Source: Nemophila menziesii (lineage: Eukaryota > Streptophyta > Magnoliopsida > Boraginales > Hydrophyllaceae). From it: 64,000 nucleotides of DNA. The stretch covers positions 30,953,505-31,017,504 of the forward strand of contig JARWIR010000003.1 of the NCBI GenBank assembly GCA_029959085.1, written 5' to 3'. The position numbers were made by a program, and so were the translations under genes. Position 1 is the first letter of the stretch; every line of letters starts with the position of its first letter. Below the pieces are notes generated by a model, which ran no database searches, had not been told where the DNA came from, and was given only the letters and a program-made list of their open reading frames with translations. Positions 57,544 to 64,000 of this stretch are shown piece by piece.

Positions 57544-58490
57544 TGTGATAAATAGATGTATAAAATAAGTGCAAATACACACCCTAAGCTGAGCACGGTT
57601 CTGCAAGTATACAGATCGTATGCAAGTTTTAATGAATAAGTAGAATTCGTTCCTCAGGGACTACGAAGGTTAAGAAGAACTTATGCAACTTATCAAGTGC
57701 ACATAATTAAGCTAGAATAATAATATGCAAGGGTAAAGAAGAGATAGATAAATATTTATTTGATTTTTCAATAAGAAAACTAAACTACTAAATTAAAAGA
57801 AAGAAAATAAATAAAAGAAAAGAAGATAGTATGAAAGTTTAGCTTGAGTATTAGCAAGTAATCCCCACTAGTCTTGTCGTTCTAAACATGTAAGGGTGAA
57901 TTGTGTAGTATTTCAATAATCGGTTCCAATTGCGCTAGGTAGTTTTAAATAGGGTTTACCTGTGTCAATAAGGGGTCCTAAGCAAACTGTTCCTGCAATT
58001 GGTTAAATAGTAATACACTAAACCATGGTGATTATCTAGTTAGGTTGATTTGACAGATCTAAAACGTACATTAGAGTTATGTGCTAAACATATAGTTACA
58101 CACCGTTGTCAATGGTGACCTAACTACTATGATGGTAATTCTATATGGCTGCAGTCCACAAGAACACAGAATATAAATCCCAACACATAAACAGATTACT
58201 AGACAGTGGGTTACAATTAAAATGAGGCAGGGTCTTTAATGATTACTAGACAAGATGATGAGATCCTCAAGAAACAAGATTAGAATCCGAAGATGGGGAT
58301 AGGGTTGATTGCAAGAAAGAAGTTTCTTCAAAAGACAAACTTAGATATACAGGCGTGACAAAGGTGATCGGGGACGATACATAGAATAACAAAATAGTGA
58401 ACTTTGTGCACGACACATTACCGAGAAAGTATAAGTATATATAAGGGCAGACAAAATTGGAGAGGGGTCGAAAGATCCATTGGTAATTTA
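57544..58490 (-). repeat. Gypsy-type LTR fragment
   Basis: In minus orientation it has a TATA-like CTATATATACTTATAC (~58430-58445) and the family phrase TCCCTGAGGAACGAATTCTAC...CGATCTGTATACTTGCAGAA (~57600-57650), related to the LTRs of elements A, B and D. No internal region is attached. The young Copia-type element inserted immediately at its left edge. Confidence 0.5.
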
Positions 58491-59665
58491 ACTTTGAGTA
58501 AGAATAGATGAGACAACAAATGAAAACAACATATTAGTGACAAATATGAAAAAATTAACCATGGAAAACACTAAAGATATAGAGATAATAAAGAAATATA
58601 AAGTTGAGCAAACGGAAGTGGGATACATACCAAATACGCTTTTAAAATTGAAAAATAAGGATTTGTAGACTATGATGAAAACTCTGAGTAGAAGATTGAA
58701 GATGTAGAAGATAAGTTGAGAGAAATCGGGAATCATCCAGGCCAAGATGGACATACAACTAATATATTTATCAAACAAATAGACTTAGATGAAGAAGATA
58801 ATTGGTAAAAACAAAATGTTTGAAGAACATGTCAAGATGCTTAAAATTCAAGTCAATTGTAGAAAGAAAGAAATAGTGGACCTCAACCAACAGTAAGACA
58901 AGATATTAACTAAACAAGATAAACTTATTCTAGAAAACAAAATCCTGCACGAGGTAGCAAAATTAGTGGTTAGTGTTTTCTAAGGTGTGATATAAAATTC
59001 AATACTCAATAAAGATTTTTCGCCAAAAATTTACCAATCGTCACATATAATAATAGATTATAGGTAAATAACTTATTAGTGTTAAATCTTTATTATTGGC
59101 ATTTAATAATAAAAAAAAGAATTGTGTGTGAATGTTTGGATATTGAAAATAGGTGTTTAAAACTCGTTGGGTAAGAATTTCAAAAAGAAAAAGTAAAATA
59201 ACGACCGTTTTATAAAAAAATTCTAAAGGTTGACAAAAAAAAAATTCTAAAATTGTAACCATCACAATTTATTTTATTAAAAATTATAATCAAGAGTATT
59301 CAAACTATCTATTACATTTTCTAAAACTACAACCTAATAATTTTAATCATGAATATATAATCAAATTTTTATACTCGTAAGTAATTACCCATTACCAAGT
59401 TTTAAACGATAACCATTGTCATCCTTAGTAACATATGCAGTTAAAGACTTGAAAAATCTAGTACACCAACACTTTAGAGACTCAAATTAAAATCAATAGC
59501 ACAAGATATGGCTTCTACATTAGCTACCTCGAACAAAAAACAAATATAAATTCATGAAGTCGATCATAAAGATTACCTACACCAACCATAAGGCTCCTTA
59601 GGAGAAACAAATATCACAAAAATATAATAAAATACACAATTCTCGAAACTAAAGAAAAAAAAAAC
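58491..59665. other. Intergenic sequence between LTR fragment and TMKL1-like gene
   Basis: 58520-58960 holds short Lys/Glu-rich frames on the plus strand, interrupted by stops, possibly an old gag-like segment. From 58980 on it is plain AT-rich sequence. The 3' UTR of the kinase-like gene probably ends within 59450-59665. Confidence 0.5.
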
Positions 59666-61761
59666 TTAAAACGGAGTACCACTTCCACTCCTAGTTTCAG
59701 CCGGACTATACAATGCAGATCTATTCCTTGGTCTATTTTCTTCCAATTGTCTAACCACTTCTTCCATTGTAGGTCTAACAGAAGCTACTGGAGCACAACA
59801 TCCCATAGCTAACTTCAAAGCTTGAACTAATCCTTCTTCCATTGGACTTCTTATACCTTTCAAAAGATCCATATCAAACACTTCCATAGTTGTTTCCTCT
59901 AACACAGCTACTTTCACAAGCGAAGGTAAATCAACAAAATCCCCGTTTCTTCCACTTTTACCAGGTCTTTTCCCTAATAAAATCTCGAGCAAAAGTATTC
60001 CAAATGCATATACATCTGTTCTTGAACTACATTTCGTCATTTTCTGAAGTTCAGGTGCTTTATATCCATCAGCTTTTGCTAGTGCCACTATTTCATCAGC
60101 TACAGATGGGATCATTATTTTATCTAATCCAAACTCAGTAAGCCTCGCTACAAAAAACTCATCTACAAGAACACTTTTTGATCTAACATTTCCATGAGTA
60201 ATTGGTGTTTCAAGACCATGAAGATGAGCTAATCCTCTCGCTATTGCTAACGCTATCTTATGCCTCCTAGCCCAATTTAGCACTGGTTTCCCGCTCCGTG
60301 ATTCTAAAATTTATAAAACAAAAAATATATTAAAATCAACATAATTATTAACTAGGTTATTAGAAACTTACCATGTAAAAGATCATGGAGAGACTTATTA
60401 GGAAGATAGTCATAAATGAGAAGCTTTTCTCCTCGTCTTCCTTGATAAAAAGCCCTTAATGGAATTAAATTCTCATGTCTAACTCTCCCTAATTGCTTTA
60501 TAACTAGAATACATGAACTTCTATCTTTACAACTACCTTCTCTTAACAACCTTAAAGCTATTGTTCCACCATCAGCTAGTTTTGCTTTGTACACTGTCCC
60601 GTAACTAGTTTTCTCCATTACTTGACCAGTTGCGTTTAAAACATCCTCTAATGTTAAATGTTCACCACCTTGAAATAAAATCAACTTCCCCTCACCACCA
60701 CCACCACCACCATGGTTCTCCTCGTCATCTTCTTCTTCATACTCTTCCTCTTCTTCATCCACGTTCTTTCTCTTCTTCCCTTGATAATACCCAATCAATA
60801 ACGAAACAAAAACAACTGTTCCGGTCATTAAACCAATAACTAGACCAGCAATAGCTCCGGCGCTTAAGCCGGAGCTTCCACTGCAAGGTCTCAAAGGTGG
60901 ACCACAAAGTGCAGGACTATTCCCTTCAAACACTTCCACGCCAAACTTTGATGTTGCAAAATTTGGTAAAATACCACTAAAATTATTGTGAGAAAGATTC
61001 AATTTTTCCAACTTTAACTTACTTATAGTCCCCGGAATCTGCCCAGAAAACTTATTATTACCAAGATCAAGCAATTTTAACCCTTCAAATGCAGTAATAA
61101 ACTCAGGGAAAATACCAGAGAACATATTCTGACCCAAATCAAGATACTGTAAATTCTTACAAGTAGCATTAGGCAATGCGGACTCAGGAATGGAACCAGA
61201 AAGAGTATTACCATGTAAACGAAGTGAAACAAGCTGATCACAAAGGTTCCAGATCGAAGTAGGAAGCTGACCAGTAAGCTTATTTCTGTTTAAATCAATA
61301 TCTGATAAAGAAGAGCTGTAACCAAGCTCTAAAGGTATAGTACCAGAGAGTTCATTAACACCAAGATAAAGACTTTGAAGAGTAGAAATCTGACCAAGCT
61401 CTCTAGGCAGGGTTCCAGAAAGATTAGCTGATGGAAGTTGCAAAGAAAGAAGATGCAAAGAAGGGTCTTTGAATAAAGAAAGATTAGTCGATTGTGGTGA
61501 AGTTAAATCACTACATAATAAATTGGTACCATTTGTGAACACCCATTTTAAGCCTCTCCATTGACATAAAGGAACGGAAGTGTTCCATGAAGTTAATAAT
61601 AAGTTTTCTATGTCTCCTTGTAATGAAGGCTTGATTTTTTGTAGTAAAAGTTGAACATCTGAGAAAGAAGATGGTAAATATAAGGAAAAAGTGAGTTTTG
61701 GTGAGGTTGTGATGGTGATTAGGAGAAGGATGTAGAAAGAAAGGAGGTTTAGAGCAGCCAT
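59666..61761 (-). CDS. TMKL1: LRR receptor-like pseudokinase, TMKL1-like
   Basis: A plasma-membrane LRR receptor-like protein closely resembling Arabidopsis TMKL1. Exon 1 is 61761-60372, exon 2 60303-59666, with a 68-bp GT-AG intron; the 2028-nt CDS encodes 675 residues. Signal peptide 1-26. N-terminal cap (DVQLLLQKIKPSLQGD ... CQWRGLKW). LRRs about 105-270 (SANLSGTLPRELGQISTLQS onward). Transmembrane segment 301-325. Acidic juxtamembrane stretch (335-349) and a Gly run. Kinase-like domain from about 370. The catalytic residues are replaced: the VAIK lysine lies in ALRLL, HRD is THGNVRSKSVLVD, DFG is TEFG; APE is retained (KAPEL). It is therefore predicted to be kinase-dead, as in TMKL1 itself. 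The C-terminus NRPRNRSALYSPAETRS is characteristic. No defect is seen. Confidence 0.93.
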
Positions 61762-62205
61762 GGATGGAGAAAGAAAAGAAAATAAAGAAAAAGTGAGAGT
61801 GTGTGTAGTATAGACTATAGTGTGTTGTAAGCGGTGAGAGTGGAGAGTGGAGAGTTTTTTGAGGTTTTGCTTTTTGGGAAAGCTGTCGTCAATAGGTGGT
61901 TGACTGACTACAAATCAGATTTAAATTATTACTAATGTTATGTTATGATTACAACATTACATGCTTTATCACTTTATTAAAAATTTCTGCTCATAGAATA
62001 GAAAAACCTTATTAAAGTTACAAATTTAAATTTTGAGATATTTGTTAGTTAACTTTGTCAAGCTGGTGTGTATAATATACTAGCTTAACTTTGTCAAGCT
62101 TAGTATAAAGTTTTTAAATTTCTAGATCCATGCTTAGTTTCATACGGTATATAAATATAATTTAATTTGTTATGAATATAATATATATGAAAAGTAATAT
62201 ATTTT
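61762..62205. other. 5' flank of the TMKL1-like gene
   Basis: Probable 5' UTR and promoter (minus orientation) in 61762-61960; a CT/AG-rich stretch (GTGAGAGTGTGTGTAG) lies near the start. No clear TATA box was fixed. The rest is AT-rich. Confidence 0.45.
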
Positions 62206-62720
62206 TTATACATGAGAAAATGTATCTAACTTAAATATTATTGGTGTATCTTTAAAAAGCATTGTGATTCTAAATGTCGTCGCTAGATTGAGATTTGCAG
62301 GATGGCGGGTACTTCGATTGCCTTGTATCAGTCGGTACTTTTTATCCGATTTTGTCTTGTGTGATAAGCTTTCATAGTTCGTTAGGTGGGTCTCTATGCA
62401 CACTTCCCGAGAGACCACTACAAATCCTCTATTGTATGTCATATATTCTGTACACGCATTAAATTCACTGTATATCCCTGTGATCTTGAATAGGTTATCT
62501 CTACAAGGATAGTTCAAATGTTATATATCCAAATTATCCCTGGTCTCCTACCACTTACGGATTGCTCCAACTCAACCTCAAGAATTTTAGATGCTAATTG
62601 TGCAGTTAGAAGTAAGTCTTCATGTAGTGCTACTAATTCTGCTATTGTCTCCTCAACATAAAAGTCTTCATCGATAGTCCTCCTACCCAAAATCCTTTCG
62701 AATTCCTAATTATTCCATCA
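62206..62720 (-). pseudogene. LINE RNase H fragment
   Basis: On the minus strand about 62690-62540 reads ETIAELVALHEDLLLTAQLA and KILEVELEQS, the catalytic-Glu helix region of a LINE RNase H. The frame 62517-62206 continues with KITGIYSEFNACTEYM, the domain's last segment (usual 'YREANACADWLA'), with the final Asp changed to Glu. Same family as the fragment at 3717-4705. Confidence 0.5.
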
Positions 62721-63190
62721 GCTCCCTCCACGTCTTCTATATCAATTGTCATTTATATTTGTGTTAAACTTCTCTACTGGAGCTAATTATATATGTTAAA
62801 GAAATTATGTAAACTTTTGTAAGATAATAATGTTATAGGTTAAAAAATAGAAAAATGTTCTATTATATTGATAAAATAAATATTGGCACAAGTATAAGGA
62901 ACTGATTGGAATAAAAGTTACGATAAATAGTTTGTCAAAAAAGATTCACAATAATATTAAAATTTAACAAATTTATCAAGGATTGCATTCCACACAGATA
63001 CCAATTAACACACAACTTTTCCATTCACGTGTCTTATCTTATCTAATGAAATGTATTTTTCTCTAATAATAAGTTTTCACTTTCAAAATAACACAATAAT
63101 ATGGTTTATAATAAAAAATATATTTAAATCACGCACAGATGAAGAATAAGCAATGTATACAACTTCACTTGTAGATCTAGACGTTTTTAA
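62721..63190. other. AT-rich intergenic sequence
   Basis: No gene, RNA or clear repeat recognised. Confidence 0.5.
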
Positions 63191-63668
63191 TTGGGGAATG
63201 TTCTTTCCCACGAGTCAAGAGTTGACATGTGTAGAGGCATTACCGATCTTGAGATTAAAGAGACAATTTTTCGTATAGAAAATGATAAAGCTACCGGCCC
63301 TGATGGTTTTTCTTTACTTTTCTTTAAGCGTTCTTGGGACATTATTGGAGGACATGTTATTTTAACAGTGCGTGAATTTTTCTCTTCCAGATTTTTGCTT
63401 AGGAAATTGAATACTACTATTATAGTGTTGATTCCTAAGATAGAAGATCTGACTTGTGTTGATCATTTTTGCCCTATCTCTTGTTGTAATGTGATTTACA
63501 AGGTGATAACCATGATTATGGCAGATCGGCTTAAACCGGTTCTTGATAAATTAGTGGGCATATCTCAAAACGCTTCTGTGGAGGGAAGGTCGATGGTTGA
63601 AAACATAGACCTTATGCAAGAATTTTTAAGGGGTATAATAATAATAGTAGCTCCTCGAGAGGCACGAT
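63191..63668 (+). pseudogene. LINE reverse transcriptase fragment, truncated
   Basis: Open from 63191: ITDLEIKETIFRIENDKATG, GPDGFSLLFFKRSWDIIG, LNTTIIVLIPKIEDLTCVDH, and GRSMVENIDLMQEFLRG, the N-terminal half of a LINE RT (finger domain to the FV.GR motif, here ASVEGR). A one-base frameshift near 63640 moves the frame to YNNNSSSSRGTI, which aligns with YINNSNSLRCTIN of the LINE at 40370-40555. At 63669 the element-A-type LTR cuts it off. Confidence 0.7.
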
Positions 63669-64000
63669 TGGTGGTCCTTTGTGTGTTCTAAAAATAAATG
63701 CAAATGCTAATCGAACCACAACCGCAAGTGTACGGTTGTTCCAAGTAGTATAACTGATAAATCAGATTCGTTCCAAGGACGGAATGGTTGTTCACAATGT
63801 CTAGCAAATAGTGATTGATGCACTTATGAAAATAAAAGATAATAAAATGTTTTTTTGGTTTTGTTTATTAAAGCTAATGAATGAAAGACAAATATTAAAA
63901 TGCAAGTAAAGGCTAAGACGCAAGTAAAATGAGTGAAAACGCAATATGAGAGGTAGTACTTGAGAACGCAAGGATCCTCCTAATCTTATTTCCTAACTTA
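63669..64000 (-). repeat. LTR of an element-A-type gypsy element (partial)
   Basis: Starts TGGTGGTCC, like the LTR A end at 6449 (TGGTGGGTCC), and continues with ACCGCAAGTGTACGGTTG and CGTTCCAAGGACGG, aligned with LTR A at 6500-6570. It leaves the window before its other end. Confidence 0.7.

Noticed and set aside
60630..60839. 69-codon plus-strand frame with poly-His
   Set aside because: Antisense shadow of the Gly-rich and acidic linker of the TMKL1-like gene.

Overview
The window is nuclear DNA from a flowering plant, most likely a eudicot. It is AT-rich, has GT-AG introns and a nuclear tRNA-Asp, and is packed with nested plant transposons. The species cannot be named from sequence alone. 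Two host protein genes look intact: a six-exon pectate lyase (PL1 family, + strand, 29462-36203) and a two-exon LRR receptor-like pseudokinase closely resembling Arabidopsis TMKL1 (- strand, 59666-61761). One tRNA-Asp(GTC) gene lies at 46392-46463. Almost everything else is transposon-derived or decayed.

Left part (1-26400). The window opens inside a CACTA (En/Spm) element whose 3' end is at 2173. Next is a decayed minus-strand copy of the 5' exons of a PDS5-like cohesin cofactor gene, with a 329-bp CACTA-type MITE inside one exon (TSD ATT). A LINE RNase H tail and a Stowaway MITE follow. Between 6449 and 25020 lie four related Ty3/gypsy-type elements (A, B, C, D; Athila/Tat-like tRNA-Asp primer site). 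They share ~1.5-kb LTRs running TGATGTCTCC...CACACCA, a leftover integrase C-terminus ORF, a GC-rich palindromic leader box, a 'putative plant transposon protein' ORF in the post-pol position and a long conserved 3' UTR. Element B (13131-18047) is bounded by a 5-bp TSD, but its right LTR is only 46 bp and ends at an internal copy of the LTR terminus.

Middle (26400-46000). A Harbinger-like element (TSD TTA) carries a nested Pack-MULE-like element (9-bp TSD). A foldback MITE sits in the pectate lyase promoter, and the gene's third intron is 4.85 kb. Further right are a broken MYB/SANT-domain ORF, a minus-strand LINE (ORF1 plus EN-RT) split by a solo LTR, and a tRNA-derived SINE.

Right part (46000-64000). 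The tRNA-Asp gene leads into tandem repeats of about 460 bp built from its own 3' flank. A decayed gypsy protease-RT and a second SINE of the same family follow. A very young 6.52-kb Copia-type element (51019-57538) has apparently identical 1353-bp LTRs and TSD TAAGG. It carries a Copia gag but no protease, integrase or RT; instead it carries the same GC box plus plant-transposon-protein module seen in the gypsy elements. The window closes with the TMKL1-like gene, LINE fragments, and an element-A-type LTR inserted into a LINE.

The most unusual signals are (i) this module occurring in both Copia- and gypsy-type elements, (ii) the hairpin at the LTR tip and its use as an alternative element end, and (iii) the repeated palindromic GC box, which could be an RNA dimerisation or packaging signal (inference only).
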